From Pseudomonas sp. 31-12 (GTDB lineage Bacteria > Pseudomonadota > Gammaproteobacteria > Pseudomonadales > Pseudomonadaceae): a stretch of 64,000 nt of DNA. Made by a program: the position numbers and the translations under genes. The notes beneath the pieces were generated by a model. It saw only the letters and a list, made by a program, of their open reading frames with translations. It searched no databases and was not told the origin of the DNA. The DNA is taken from NCBI RefSeq assembly GCF_003151075.1, contig NZ_CP029482.1, positions 1,984,001 through 2,048,000 on the forward strand. Direction: 5' to 3'. Positions 8,924-18,302 of the stretch are shown here, piece by piece (positions within the stretch are counted from its first letter, which is position 1; each line of letters starts with the position of its first letter).

Positions 8924-9935
8924 TAACCGAGTCGTTGCCGCCAAACTGACCAAGGTCGATAAAGCCGCGATTCTGCTGCTGTCCCTGGGTTCGACCGATG
9001 CTGCGCAAGTGTTGCGCCACATGGGGCCCAAAGAGGTCCAGCGTGTGGGTGTGGCCATGGCGCAGATGGGCAACGTCCATCGCGAGCAGGTCGAGCAGGT
9101 CATGAGTGAGTTCGTCGACATCGTCGGCGACCAGACCAGCCTGGGCGTCGGCTCCGACGACTACGTGCGCAAAATGCTCACTCAGGCACTGGGCGAAGAC
9201 AAGGCCAATGGCCTGATCGACCGGATCCTGCTGGGCGGCAACACCAGCGGCCTCGACAGTCTGAAGTGGATGGAGCCGCGCGCCGTCGCCGACGTGATCC
9301 GATACGAGCACCCACAGATCCAGGCGATCGTCGTGGCGTACCTCGACCCGGATCAGGCCGGTGAAGTGCTTGGCAACTTCGACCACAAGGTGCGTCTGGA
9401 CATCATTCTGCGGGTTTCCTCGCTGAACACCGTGCAGCCAGCGGCCCTGAAAGAGCTCAACCAGATTCTCGAGAAGCAGTTCTCCGGCAACTCGAATGCC
9501 TCGCGCACCACCCTGGGTGGCATCAAGCGTGCGGCTGACATCATGAACTTCCTCGACAGCTCGATCGAAGGCCAGTTGATGGACTCGATTCGCGAAGTCG
9601 ACGAAGACCTGTCCGGTCAGATCGAAGACCTCATGTTCGTGTTCAACAACCTGTCCGATGTCGATGACCGCGGGATTCAGGCGTTGCTGCGCGAAGTGTC
9701 CTCCGACGTGCTGGTGCTGGCCCTCAAGGGCTCGGACGAAGGCGTCAAGGAGAAGATCTTCAAGAACATGTCCAAACGAGCGGCCGAACTGTTGCGCGAC
9801 GACCTCGAGGCCAAAGGCCCGGTGCGCGTCAGCGACGTGGAAACCGCGCAGAAAGAAATCCTCACCATTGCCCGCCGTATGGCCGAAGCCGGAGAAATCG
9901 TTCTCGGCGGGAAGGGCGGCGAAGAGATGATCTAA
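8916..9935 (+). CDS. fliG: Flagellar rotor switch protein FliG
   Basis: FliG sits on the MS ring and is the rotor face that the stator pushes against; it also transmits the CheY switching signal. The 339-residue protein has the three Armadillo-like domains N, M and C. Recognisable features are KAAILLLSLG near the start, the M-domain EHPQ motif in YEHPQIQAIVVAYL, and the C-terminal charged torque helix with DLMFVFNNL and DDRGIQALLREV. The start overlaps the end of fliF, indicating translational coupling. Confidence 0.97.
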   Translation: MSDNRVVAAKLTKVDKAAILLLSLGSTDAAQVLRHMGPKEVQRVGVAMAQMGNVHREQVEQVMSEFVDIVGDQTSLGVGSDDYVRKMLTQALGEDKANGLIDRILLGGNTSGLDSLKWMEPRAVADVIRYEHPQIQAIVVAYLDPDQAGEVLGNFDHKVRLDIILRVSSLNTVQPAALKELNQILEKQFSGNSNASRTTLGGIKRAADIMNFLDSSIEGQLMDSIREVDEDLSGQIEDLMFVFNNLSDVDDRGIQALLREVSSDVLVLALKGSDEGVKEKIFKNMSKRAAELLRDDLEAKGPVRVSDVETAQKEILTIARRMAEAGEIVLGGKGGEEMI

Positions 9936-9942
9936 GGTCACT

Positions 9943-10743
9943 ATGTCGTCCAAACATGATGAGTCCCAGACCGACCTGATCCGAGGCAAGGACGTCGCCG
10001 GTTTCGACGTCTGGGCGCTGCCCAGTTTCGATCCTTTTGTGCCCGAACCCGAGCCGGAACCCGAGCCCGAACCGCCGGAAATGGAAGAAGTGCCGCTGGA
10101 TGAAGTCCAGCCACTGACCCTCGAAGAACTCGAAAGCATCCGTCAGGAGGCTTACAACGAAGGCTTCGCCATCGGCGAGAAAGAAGGCTTCCACAGCACC
10201 ACGCTCAAGGTCCGTCAGGAAGCCGAAGCCGTCCTGGCACCGAAGGTCGCGGGCCTGGAACAGCTGATGGCCAACCTGTTCGAGCCTATCGCCGAGCAGG
10301 ACACCCAGATTGAAAAGTCTTTGGTTGACCTCGTGCAACACATCACCAAACAGGTGATTCAGCGCGAACTGGCCATCGACTCGACGCAAATCGAACACGT
10401 CATGCGCGAAGCCCTCAAGCTCTTGCCGTTGGGCGTGGGCAATGTGCGGCTGTACATCAATCCGCAGGATTTCGAACAGGTCAAAGCCCTGCGCGAGCGC
10501 CATGAAGAAACCTGGCGCATCGTCGAAGACGAGTCTCTGTTGCCTGGCGGTTGCCGGGTCGAGACCGAGCACAGTCGCATCGACGCCACTGTTGAAACCC
10601 GTGTCGCCCAGGTCATGGCCAAGCTCTTCGATCAGTTGCACGACCAGGCCTTGCACCCGGCTGCGCCGGATCTGAGCCTGGAACTGCCGGTCGACGAGAA
10701 GCCTGCGGTCGCTCCGACACTGGACGACCCCGATGCGCCTTGA
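9943..10743 (+). CDS. fliH: Flagellar export ATPase regulator FliH
   Basis: FliH dimers bind FliI, hold the ATPase near the export gate and restrain its activity. The 266-residue protein has a notable run of alternating Pro-Glu residues at about 34-46, a central coiled-coil with the [14 protein letters not shown] glycine-repeat style segment, and a C-terminal FliH domain ([16 protein letters not shown]). The PE run is encoded by 10042-10080. It overlaps the fliI start by eleven bases, so the two products are made together. Confidence 0.93.
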   Translation: MSSKHDESQTDLIRGKDVAGFDVWALPSFDPFVPEPEPEPEPEPPEMEEVPLDEVQPLTLEELESIRQEAYNEGFAIGEKEGFHSTTLKVRQEAEAVLAPKVAGLEQLMANLFEPIAEQDTQIEKSLVDLVQHITKQVIQRELAIDSTQIEHVMREALKLLPLGVGNVRLYINPQDFEQVKALRERHEETWRIVEDESLLPGGCRVETEHSRIDATVETRVAQVMAKLFDQLHDQALHPAAPDLSLELPVDEKPAVAPTLDDPDAP

Positions 10744-12091
10744 TCGCACCAGCTTCGCCAAGCGCCTCGGCAGTTACGCCGAGGTCACTACGCTGGCGGG
10801 GGCGCCGATCCTCGAAGGCCGTCTGCTGCGCATGGTCGGCCTGACCCTCGAAGCCGAAGGTTTGCGCGCTGCCATGGGCAGCCGCTGCATGGTCATCAAC
10901 GACGACAGTTATCAACCGGTGCAGGTCGAAGCCGAAGTCATGGGTTTCTCCGGCAGCAAGGTGTTCCTGATGCCGGTCGGAAGCGTCGCCGGCATTGCGC
11001 CCGGTGCCCGCGTGGTTCCTATGGCAGACACTGGCCGCTTGCCGATGGGCATGAGCATGCTCGGGCGGGTGCTGGACGGCGCCGGTCGTGCGCTGGACGG
11101 CAAGGGCGGCATGAAGGCCGAAGACTGGGTGCCGATGGACGGCCCGACCATCAACCCGCTCAAACGCGAACCCATCAGTGAGCCGCTGGACGTGGGCATC
11201 CGCACCATCAACGGTTTGTTGACGGTCGGTCGCGGTCAGCGTCTCGGTCTGTTCGCCGGTACCGGCGTCGGTAAATCCGTGCTGCTGGGCATGATGACCC
11301 GGTTTACCGAGGCCGACATCATCGTCGTCGGGCTGATTGGTGAGCGGGGCCGTGAAGTTAAAGAGTTCATCGAGCACATCCTCGGTGAAGAAGGGCTCAA
11401 GCGTTCGGTGGTCGTCGCCTCGCCGGCGGACGATGCGCCGCTGATGCGTCTGCGCGCGGCCATGTACTGCACGCGCATCGCCGAATATTTCCGCGACAAG
11501 GGCAAGAACGTCCTGTTGCTCATGGATTCGCTGACTCGTTTTGCCCAGGCCCAGCGGGAAATCGCCCTGGCCATCGGCGAACCGCCCGCGACCAAAGGTT
11601 ATCCGCCGTCGGTGTTCGCCAAGTTGCCGAAACTGGTGGAGCGGGCCGGTAACGCCGAGAAGGGCGGCGGTTCGATCACGGCGTTCTACACCGTATTGTC
11701 GGAAGGCGATGACCAGCAGGATCCGATTGCCGACTCGGCGCGAGGCGTGCTCGACGGGCATATCGTGCTGTCCCGGCGCCTGGCCGAAGAAGGCCATTAC
11801 CCGGCTATCGACATCGAAGCCTCCATCAGCCGGGTCATGCCGTCGGTGGTCAGCCCCGAACACATGGCGCGTGCGCAGATGTTCAAGCAGTATTGGTCGC
11901 GCTATCAGCAGAGTCGCGACTTGATCAGCGTCGGTGCCTACGTGCCGGGCGGTGATCGAGAAACCGACATCGCAATTTCCCTGCAACCGGCCATGACCAC
12001 GTATCTGCGTCAGGGCTTGAACGACAACATCGGCATGGGCGCCAGCGAAAACCACCTCGCCACCATCTTCGCCCCGGCAGCGGGCGGCTAA
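10733..12091 (+). CDS. fliI: Flagellum-specific ATPase FliI
   Basis: FliI is the ATPase that energises unloading and unfolding of substrates at the flagellar type III export gate. The 452-residue protein is homologous to F1 beta subunits. It has the P-loop AGTGVGKS near residue 180, Walker [15 protein letters not shown], and the FliI signature [18 protein letters not shown]. It begins inside the end of fliH and ends seven bases before fliJ, giving an FliH-FliI-FliJ complex in one operon. Confidence 0.97.
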   Translation: MRLDRTSFAKRLGSYAEVTTLAGAPILEGRLLRMVGLTLEAEGLRAAMGSRCMVINDDSYQPVQVEAEVMGFSGSKVFLMPVGSVAGIAPGARVVPMADTGRLPMGMSMLGRVLDGAGRALDGKGGMKAEDWVPMDGPTINPLKREPISEPLDVGIRTINGLLTVGRGQRLGLFAGTGVGKSVLLGMMTRFTEADIIVVGLIGERGREVKEFIEHILGEEGLKRSVVVASPADDAPLMRLRAAMYCTRIAEYFRDKGKNVLLLMDSLTRFAQAQREIALAIGEPPATKGYPPSVFAKLPKLVERAGNAEKGGGSITAFYTVLSEGDDQQDPIADSARGVLDGHIVLSRRLAEEGHYPAIDIEASISRVMPSVVSPEHMARAQMFKQYWSRYQQSRDLISVGAYVPGGDRETDIAISLQPAMTTYLRQGLNDNIGMGASENHLATIFAPAAGG

Positions 12092-12097
12092 CCGGCC

Positions 12098-12547
12098 ATG
12101 GCCCAGAGCCGCGCGGCACGCTTGGCACCGGTGGTGGAAATGGCCGAAAAGGCCGAAAAAACCGCGGTCATGCGCCTCGGGCACTTCCAGGGCCAGGTTC
12201 GTGTCGCGGAAAGCAAGCTCGCCGACCTCGAAAACTTTCGCCTCGAATACCAGGAACAATGGATCGTGCGCGGCAGTTCGGGCGTTTCCGGTCAGTGGTT
12301 GCTCGGCTATCAGGGCTTTCTTGCGCAACTGGGCACCGCCATCGATCAGCAGCGCCAAAGCCTGAACTGGCACCAGAACAACCTGAACAAGGCGCGCGAG
12401 TCATGGCAGCAGGCGTTTGCCCGGGTCGAAGGCTTGCGAAAACTTGTACAACGCTACATGGACGAGGCGCGCAAGCTCGAAGACAAGCGCGAGCAGAAGC
12501 TGCTGGATGAGTTGTCCCAGCGGTTGCCGCGGCATGATCCGTATTGA
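12098..12547 (+). CDS. fliJ: Flagellar export stalk protein FliJ
   Basis: FliJ is the coiled-coil stalk of the FliI hexamer and links it to FlhA; it also escorts chaperones. The 149-residue protein is a highly charged helix pair (Lys/Glu/Gln rich, heptads throughout), with the family segment EDKREQKLLDELSQR near its C-terminus. It is last in the fliEFGHIJ block. A 119-bp gap with no clear promoter separates it from hsbA. Confidence 0.94.
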   Translation: MAQSRAARLAPVVEMAEKAEKTAVMRLGHFQGQVRVAESKLADLENFRLEYQEQWIVRGSSGVSGQWLLGYQGFLAQLGTAIDQQRQSLNWHQNNLNKARESWQQAFARVEGLRKLVQRYMDEARKLEDKREQKLLDELSQRLPRHDPY

Positions 12548-12666
12548 GTCAGTCGGACCGCGTGATCGTTCTTCGCGGGCTGTACAACTTTTCCCGCCTT
12601 GCTCCCGCTCCCGCCAAGTGCTAAACCTTGTACACGTTCGTTTACCCATGACAAGGAAGCCGTTAA

Positions 12667-12972
12667 ATGTCAGTCGTTACAGAAGTCTCCCAGGATGGGC
12701 AAAAGCTGACGATTTCGATCAAGGGACGATTCGATTTCGCCAAGCATCAGGAATTTCGTGAATCCTACGAAAACCTGCAGCCAAAACCCGAGTCGTTCGA
12801 GGTGGATTTGAAGGACGCCACCTACCTCGACAGTTCCGCGCTCGGCATGCTCCTGCTTTTGCGTGATCACGCCGGCGGCGAGAATGCCGAAATCACGTTG
12901 ACCAACGCCAACGCCGATGTGCGCAAGATTCTCGCCATCTCCAATTTCGAACAAATCTTCGACGTTGCATGA
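12667..12972 (+). CDS. hsbA: STAS-domain anti-anti-sigma factor, HsbA type
   Basis: Single STAS-domain protein of 101 residues. The phospho-acceptor loop reads YLDSSALGMLLL, with Ser56/Ser57, where HsbA of P. aeruginosa is phosphorylated. In that species HsbA cycles between the anti-sigma factor FlgM (promoting motility) and the diguanylate cyclase HsbD, under control of HsbR. The ATG follows CAAGGAAGCC. Its stop overlaps the start of hsbR (ATGA). Here it lies between fliJ and fliK, inside the flagellar cluster, which fits a motility-output role. Confidence 0.85.
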   Translation: MSVVTEVSQDGQKLTISIKGRFDFAKHQEFRESYENLQPKPESFEVDLKDATYLDSSALGMLLLLRDHAGGENAEITLTNANADVRKILAISNFEQIFDVA

Positions 12973-14681
12973 CGGCCGTGCAGCCGGTCGAGCCGCTGAC
13001 GATCCTCATCGCCGAAGACAGCGCGGCCGATCGCATGCTGCTGTCGAGCATCGTCCGCCGCCAGGGCCACCAGGTATTGACGGCCGCCAACGGTGCCGAA
13101 GCGGTCGAAGCGTTTCGCGAGCAGCGGCCGCACCTGGTGCTGATGGACGCCATGATGCCGGTGATGGACGGGTTCGAGGCGGCACAGCAGATCAAGGCGC
13201 TGGCCGGGGAAACCCTGGTGCCGATCATCTTCCTGACCTCGCTGACCGAAAGCGAGGCCCTGGCTCGGTGTCTGGAGGCTGGTGGCGACGATTTTCTCGC
13301 CAAGCCCTACAACCAGGTGATTCTCGCCGCCAAGATCAAGGCCATGGACCGCTTGCGCCGGTTGCAGGCCACGGTGCTGCAGCAGCGTGACCTGATCGCC
13401 AAACATCACGACTACTTGCTCAACGAGCAGCGGGTGGCCAAGGCCGTATTCGACAAGGTGGCGCATTCGGGTTGCCTGAGCGCGCCGAACATCCGCTACC
13501 TGCAATCCCCTTATGCGCTGTTCAACGGCGACCTGCTGCTCGCGGCGTTCACCCCGGCTGGCGACATGCACGTGCTGCTGGGGGATTTCACCGGTCACGG
13601 TTTGCCGGCCGCCGTGGGCGCCATGCCGCTGGCTGAAGTCTTCTACGGCATGACCGCCAAGGGTTACGGCCTGGCTGAAACCCTGCGCGAGATGAATGCC
13701 AAGCTCAAACGCATCTTGCCGGTGGACATGTTCTGCTGCGCCACCTTGCTGTGTCTGAGCTTTCAACGACGTTCGGTGGAAGTCTGGAACGGCGGAATGC
13801 CGGACGGTTACTTGCACAGTATCGCCACGGGGGAGCGCACGCCGCTGCCGGCGCGGCACTTGCCCCTGGGTGTGCTGAGCCCGCAAACCTTCAATGACCG
13901 CACCGAAGTGTTTCCGATGGCCGTCGGCGATCGGGTGTTCCTGCTGTCCGACGGGGTCATCGATACCTGCGATGCCAACGAACAGTTGTTTGGTGTGGAG
14001 CGGCTGCAGCGGGTGTTTGCGGCCAATCGTCATCCAGACGCGCTGTTCGAGGAAATCGAGCAAGCGTTGCTGGACTTTCGTGGCGAGGCTCGCGATGACG
14101 TGAGCATGGTCGAGGTCAGTCTGCTGGAGGCTGCGCAACTGATTCCACCGGCGCCGGTGTATTCCGACAGTGGTCAGTCCTGTCCGCTGGACTGGTCGGT
14201 GAGTTTCGAATTTCGTGCCGCGACCCTCAAGCGTTTCAATCCGCTGCCGTACCTTTTGCAATTGCTGCTTGAGGTCCACGGTCTGCGAGCTCAGAGTGGC
14301 GCGCTCTACAGCGTGTTGGCAGAGCTTTATTCCAATGCCCTGGAACACGGCGTGCTGGGGCTGGATTCAAGCCTCAAGCGCGATGCCTCGGGGTTCGCGC
14401 GCTATTATCAAGCGCGCGGTGAGCGGCTGGAGGCGTTAAGCGACGGCTATGTGCGGGTGCATTTGCAGGTCGTGCCGGCCGGCAAGGGCGGGAGCCTGAT
14501 TGTGCGGGTCGAAGACAGCGGCAAAGGCTTTGATGTGGCGCGGGTGATGGAGCGTCCTGTCGAGGGTAGCCGTCTGTCGGGACGCGGCGTCAGTCTGATC
14601 CGTCAGTTGAGCCGTAGCGCGAGCTGGTCCGACGATGGTCGTAGTGCCCGCGTGGAGTTTTTCTGGGAGGCTCTGGCATAA
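12969..14681 (+). CDS. hsbR: Response regulator with PP2C phosphatase and anti-sigma kinase domains, HsbR type
   Basis: A 570-residue three-domain switch protein: receiver domain (about 9-130, IAEDSAADR pocket, phospho-acceptor Asp60 in VLMDAMMP, Lys in FLAKPYN), SpoIIE-type PP2C phosphatase (about 185-390, motifs GDFTGHGLPAAVG and LLSDGVID), and a C-terminal RsbW-like HATPase (about 430-570, N box ELYSNALEHG, VEDSGKGFD, GRGVSLI). In P. aeruginosa the equivalent, phosphorylated by HptB, controls the phosphorylation state of HsbA. Length and domain order agree. It is translationally coupled to hsbA and followed by hptB. Confidence 0.87.
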   Translation: MTAVQPVEPLTILIAEDSAADRMLLSSIVRRQGHQVLTAANGAEAVEAFREQRPHLVLMDAMMPVMDGFEAAQQIKALAGETLVPIIFLTSLTESEALARCLEAGGDDFLAKPYNQVILAAKIKAMDRLRRLQATVLQQRDLIAKHHDYLLNEQRVAKAVFDKVAHSGCLSAPNIRYLQSPYALFNGDLLLAAFTPAGDMHVLLGDFTGHGLPAAVGAMPLAEVFYGMTAKGYGLAETLREMNAKLKRILPVDMFCCATLLCLSFQRRSVEVWNGGMPDGYLHSIATGERTPLPARHLPLGVLSPQTFNDRTEVFPMAVGDRVFLLSDGVIDTCDANEQLFGVERLQRVFAANRHPDALFEEIEQALLDFRGEARDDVSMVEVSLLEAAQLIPPAPVYSDSGQSCPLDWSVSFEFRAATLKRFNPLPYLLQLLLEVHGLRAQSGALYSVLAELYSNALEHGVLGLDSSLKRDASGFARYYQARGERLEALSDGYVRVHLQVVPAGKGGSLIVRVEDSGKGFDVARVMERPVEGSRLSGRGVSLIRQLSRSASWSDDGRSARVEFFWEALA

Positions 14682-14711
14682 TTCACCCATTCTTGATCAA
14701 GGAGTGAGCAA

Positions 14712-15059
14712 GTGGCTGACACACATCTGGACCGCGACGTGCTGAGCGCGTTGCAGGAAGTCATGGAGGGTGAGTATCCGATGTTGCTGGATACCTTCAT
14801 CGCCGACTCCGAAGAGCGTTTGCGCGTGTTGCGAAAGGCAGAAGATGCAGCGCAACTCATGAATGCCGCCCACAGTTTCAAGGGCAGCAGCAGCAACATG
14901 GGCGCCGTTCGCTTGGCAGAGTTGTGCAGTGAGCTGGAACGTCGCGCCAAGGAAAAGAGCCTCACGGGTATCGAAGCGCTTGTCGGTGAAATCGATGGTG
15001 AATTTGCTATTGTCCGCCCGCTGTATGAGGCTGAGAAACAGCGCTCTATCGCTGAGTAA
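14712..15059 (+). CDS. hptB: Histidine phosphotransfer protein HptB
   Basis: Single Hpt domain of 115 residues with phospho-accepting His54 in AAHSFKGSSSNMGA. HptB relays phosphate from hybrid kinases to HsbR and so affects rsmY expression, motility and biofilm in P. aeruginosa. The start is GTG at 14712 with a strong site (CAAGGAGTGAGCAA); the first ATG would delete the domain's first helix. It completes the hsbA-hsbR-hptB trio between fliJ and fliK. Confidence 0.87.
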   Translation: MADTHLDRDVLSALQEVMEGEYPMLLDTFIADSEERLRVLRKAEDAAQLMNAAHSFKGSSSNMGAVRLAELCSELERRAKEKSLTGIEALVGEIDGEFAIVRPLYEAEKQRSIAE

Positions 15060-15164
15060 CGCGACCGTCCGGCGCTTTTGGCCGCTGTCGAGCCAACCTG
15101 GCTCGACCTTTGCAGCTATCTCGCTCAACTGTACCTACGATCCCAGTGCAGCGGAGACCGTTTT

Positions 15165-16541
15165 ATGCCCGTTACCCCCCATTCGCTTCTGCAGGCCGTC
15201 GCGACGGCCAAGACTCAAGTCGCCTCCGCCAATACCCCGGCGCAGGGCTCTGAGCCAGGGGACAAGGCGTCCAGCTTCGCTGATGTTTACGCCAATCAAG
15301 CCCGGAACAAGCCTTCTGTGGTCGCTGATAAACCGACTAGACCGGTTGCCGACAAAGCCCCGCAAGGCGCCGGCAAACCCGATGTCAGCAATGACAAGCC
15401 TGCCGCCCGGGAACCGGCGGTTGCCGATAGCGGCAATTCCTTGCCCGCCGATAAACCGGCACCGACCGATGACACGACGGCCAGCGACGACAAGCCCGAG
15501 GCCACTGAAACGCCAGTGGCTGACTCGGCGCCTGTAGATCCGAGCCTCGACCCGGCCCTCGATCCGGCGTTGATGCAAGAGGTGCAGCCGTTGGTGACCG
15601 GGCCGGTCGTGCAAACCGCTGCGCCAGTCGCCACGACCGCACCGCCACAGGCTGAAGCGCCGGCTGCTGCCGCCGTCGTTGCCACGACCGCGCAAGCGGC
15701 GGCTGTCACCGATAGCGATTTCGATCCTGAAGCTGATCCGCTCGACGCGCTGCCGGCCGTGCGCATGGCCATGGAGCAGAGCGGTCACGTGTCCGCCAGC
15801 AGCCAGGCCCAGCCAAAAGCCACACCTGCCCAAACTCAGGCTGACGGTGAGCTGACGGCGGCGCAGAACTTTGCCGCCGGCATGGCCAGCATGCTCGACG
15901 TGCAAGCCGACAAGGACAGCACCAGCCAGGGCGGCGAGAAGGCTTTCAGCGGTCTGATCGATAGCGGCCTCAAGGATTTGACGTCTGCCAGCAGCGACAC
16001 CCGAGTCGATGACTTCGCCAACCGTCTGGCGGCACTGACTCAGGCGGCCACTCCGAAAACCGCCAATGCCTTGCCGGTGAACCAGCCGATTGCCATGCAT
16101 CAGAGCGGCTGGACCGAGGAAGTGGTCAACCGCGTCATGTACCTTTCCAGTGCCAACCTCAAGGCAGCCGACATTCAGTTGCAACCGGCGGAACTGGGGC
16201 GTCTCGATATCCGGGTCAACATGGTTCCGGACCAGCAAACCCAGGTCACCTTCATGAGCGCCCATCCAAGCGTACGCGAAGCGCTGGACAGCCAGATCCA
16301 TCGCCTGCGTGACATGTTCACGCAACAGGGCATGGGCCAGGTGGACGTCAACGTGTCCGACCAGTCTCGTGGCTGGCAAGGGCAGGGCCAGGATCAGGCT
16401 CAACAGGGGCAGGGCGGTCGGACCAATGCCACCGGCGGACGCCTCGATGGCATGGATGAAGAGGTTGCACCGACCGTCACTGAAGTGGCGGCCACCGCGA
16501 CCAGCGTGATCGGCTCCAGCGCCGTCGACTATTACGCCTGA
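15165..16541 (+). CDS. fliK: Flagellar hook-length control protein FliK
   Basis: FliK is the secreted ruler that switches export from hook to filament substrates through FlhB. The 458-residue protein has a long, low-complexity Ala/Pro/Asp/Thr-rich N-terminal and central ruler region (1-300) and a C-terminal switch domain with QLQPAELGRLDIRVNM and REALDSQIHRLRDMF. The ATG at 15165 is chosen over a TTG at 15078 because GCGGAGA lies upstream and the extra 29 residues do not resemble FliK. A REP pair follows. Confidence 0.94.
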   Translation: MPVTPHSLLQAVATAKTQVASANTPAQGSEPGDKASSFADVYANQARNKPSVVADKPTRPVADKAPQGAGKPDVSNDKPAAREPAVADSGNSLPADKPAPTDDTTASDDKPEATETPVADSAPVDPSLDPALDPALMQEVQPLVTGPVVQTAAPVATTAPPQAEAPAAAAVVATTAQAAAVTDSDFDPEADPLDALPAVRMAMEQSGHVSASSQAQPKATPAQTQADGELTAAQNFAAGMASMLDVQADKDSTSQGGEKAFSGLIDSGLKDLTSASSDTRVDDFANRLAALTQAATPKTANALPVNQPIAMHQSGWTEEVVNRVMYLSSANLKAADIQLQPAELGRLDIRVNMVPDQQTQVTFMSAHPSVREALDSQIHRLRDMFTQQGMGQVDVNVSDQSRGWQGQGQDQAQQGQGGRTNATGGRLDGMDEEVAPTVTEVAATATSVIGSSAVDYYA

Positions 16542-16560
16542 TCCAACGCAATACCCACTC

Positions 16561-16648
16561 TGGGAGCGAGCCTGCTCGCGATAGCGGTGTAACAGTCAAT
16601 GCATATGTTGAATGTTATGGCCTCATCGCGAGCAGGCTCGCTCCCACA
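16561..16648. repeat. REP pair (CGAGCCTGCTCG type)
   Basis: Inverted pair of CGAGCCTGCTCGCGAT-type palindromes with outer TGGGAG/CTCCCA ends and about 40 nt between, located between fliK and fliL. Confidence 0.9.
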
Positions 16649-16698
16649 GGGGGTTGTGGTGCGCCGCAACTCCCCGCTCAACTCCCTCCCGACACTTC

Positions 16699-16714
16699 TG
16701 GCATAACACTTGCT
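16699..16714 (+). promoter_or_regulatory. Predicted sigma-54 promoter of the fliL operon
   Basis: TGGCATAACACTTGCT has the GG-N10-GC core and both flanking consensus blocks, 50 bases before fliL. It would drive fliLMNOPQR-flhB. No FleQ box of good quality is visible in the leader. Confidence 0.8.
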
Positions 16715-16764
16715 CTTGCCTTGCCGTGCGACTGTGAAAACTAGAATAGTGACGGATTATTGGC

Positions 16765-17262
16765 ATGGCGAAGAGCGACGCAGTAGTAAAAGACCCCGCA
16801 ACCAAAGGCAAGATCAAGCTGATCATTGTGATCGTGGTGGCCCTGCTGCTGGCGATCGGCATGTCTGTGGGGGCGACCTGGTTCTTCATGCACAGCGCCC
16901 AGAGCAAACCTGCCGCCGCTGAAACTGCTGTCGTCGGCAAGCAGCCCGCGATTTTCGAGCCCATGGCCCCGGCCTTCGTGGCCAACTACAACGTGAGCGG
17001 TCGCCAGCGTTACATGCAGGTGAGCATCACCATGCTGGGGCGCAATCAGGCTGATCTGGAAGCGCTCAAAGTGCACATGCCGGTGATCCGCAACAACCTG
17101 GTCATGCTGTTCTCCGGTCAGGATTTCGCCACGCTGGCGACCCCGGTCGGCCAGGAGATGTTGCGTCAGAAGGCCACGGCCAGCGTCCAGGAAGTGGCGC
17201 AGAAAGAACTCGGCAAAGTGGTTATCGAACAGCTGCTTTTCACTAATTTCGTACTGCAGTAG
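16765..17262 (+). CDS. fliL: Flagellar basal body-associated protein FliL
   Basis: FliL is a single-pass inner membrane protein that surrounds the stator and supports torque, especially under load. The 165-residue protein has a short cytoplasmic tail, a membrane segment at about 13-35 (KLIIVIVVALLLAIGMSVGA) and a periplasmic domain similar to stomatin/SPFH folds, ending in ITNFVLQ-like VIEQLLFTNFVLQ. The ribosome site is weak (CGGA). It is first in the fliL-flhB operon; fliM starts nine bases later. Confidence 0.95.
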   Translation: MAKSDAVVKDPATKGKIKLIIVIVVALLLAIGMSVGATWFFMHSAQSKPAAAETAVVGKQPAIFEPMAPAFVANYNVSGRQRYMQVSITMLGRNQADLEALKVHMPVIRNNLVMLFSGQDFATLATPVGQEMLRQKATASVQEVAQKELGKVVIEQLLFTNFVLQ

Positions 17263-17271
17263 GAACACGAC

Positions 17272-18240
17272 ATGGCCGTGCAGGACCTGCTGTCCCAGGA
17301 TGAGATCGATGCGCTGTTGCATGGCGTCGACGATGGTCTGGTACAGACCGATACCGCCGCCGAACCCGGCAGCGTAAAAAGCTACGACCTGACCAGCCAG
17401 GATCGCATCGTTCGCGGACGCATGCCGACCCTGGAAATGATCAACGAGCGTTTCGCCCGCTACACCCGCATCAGCATGTTCAACATGCTGCGCCGCTCGG
17501 CGGACGTTGCCGTCGGTGGTGTGCAGGTGATGAAGTTCGGCGAATACGTACACTCGCTGTACGTACCGACCAGCCTCAACCTGGTCAAGATCAAGCCGTT
17601 GCGCGGCACCGCGTTGTTCATCCTCGACGCCAAACTGGTGTTCAAGCTGGTGGACAACTTCTTCGGCGGCGACGGCCGTCACGCCAAGATCGAAGGGCGT
17701 GAATTCACCCCTACCGAACTGCGCGTGGTGCGCATGGTGCTGGAGCAGGCCTTCGTCGATTTGAAGGAGGCCTGGCAGGCGATCATGGAAGTGAACTTCG
17801 AGTACATCAACTCGGAAGTGAACCCGGCCATGGCCAACATCGTCGGCCCGAGCGAAGCGGTGGTGGTGTCGACGTTCCACATCGAACTCGATGGTGGTGG
17901 TGGCGACCTGCACGTGACCATGCCGTACTCGATGATCGAGCCGGTGCGCGAAATGCTCGACGCCGGCTTCCAGTCGGATCTGGATGATCAGGACGAGCGT
18001 TGGGTCAACGCCCTGCGCCAGGACGTGCTCGACGTCGACGTGCCGATCGGTGCCACGGTTGCCCGTCGCCAGTTGCGCTTGCGCGACATCCTGCACATGC
18101 AGCCGGGGGATGTGATCCCGGTCGAGATGCCCGAAGAAATGATCATGCGCGCCAACGGCGTGCCGGCCTTCAAGGTCAAGATGGGCTCGCACAAAGGCAA
18201 CCTCGCGTTGCAAGTGATCGAGCCGATCGAGCGCCGCTGA
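17272..18240 (+). CDS. fliM: Flagellar motor switch protein FliM
   Basis: FliM forms the middle of the C ring and captures phospho-CheY. The 322-residue protein begins with the CheY-binding peptide LLSQDEIDALLHGVDDG (6-22), followed by the CheC-like middle domain (with the GGDGRHAKIEGREFTPTE loop, containing the conserved GGxG) and a C-terminal SpoA/FliN-like domain. It is followed after 62 bases by fliN. Confidence 0.97.
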   Translation: MAVQDLLSQDEIDALLHGVDDGLVQTDTAAEPGSVKSYDLTSQDRIVRGRMPTLEMINERFARYTRISMFNMLRRSADVAVGGVQVMKFGEYVHSLYVPTSLNLVKIKPLRGTALFILDAKLVFKLVDNFFGGDGRHAKIEGREFTPTELRVVRMVLEQAFVDLKEAWQAIMEVNFEYINSEVNPAMANIVGPSEAVVVSTFHIELDGGGGDLHVTMPYSMIEPVREMLDAGFQSDLDDQDERWVNALRQDVLDVDVPIGATVARRQLRLRDILHMQPGDVIPVEMPEEMIMRANGVPAFKVKMGSHKGNLALQVIEPIERR

Positions 18241-18302
18241 CCGGCGCTCCAACCCCCTATTAATTGGCTGCTCTTGATTGAGCAGTTGCCCGCCGAGGAC
18301 AC

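Noticed and set aside
7118..9121. 667-codon frame on the minus strand opposite fliF
   Set aside because: Same type of antisense shadow in a high-GC genome.
12548..12666. sigma-54 promoter for hsbA
   Set aside because: No GG-N10-GC with flanking consensus in the gap.
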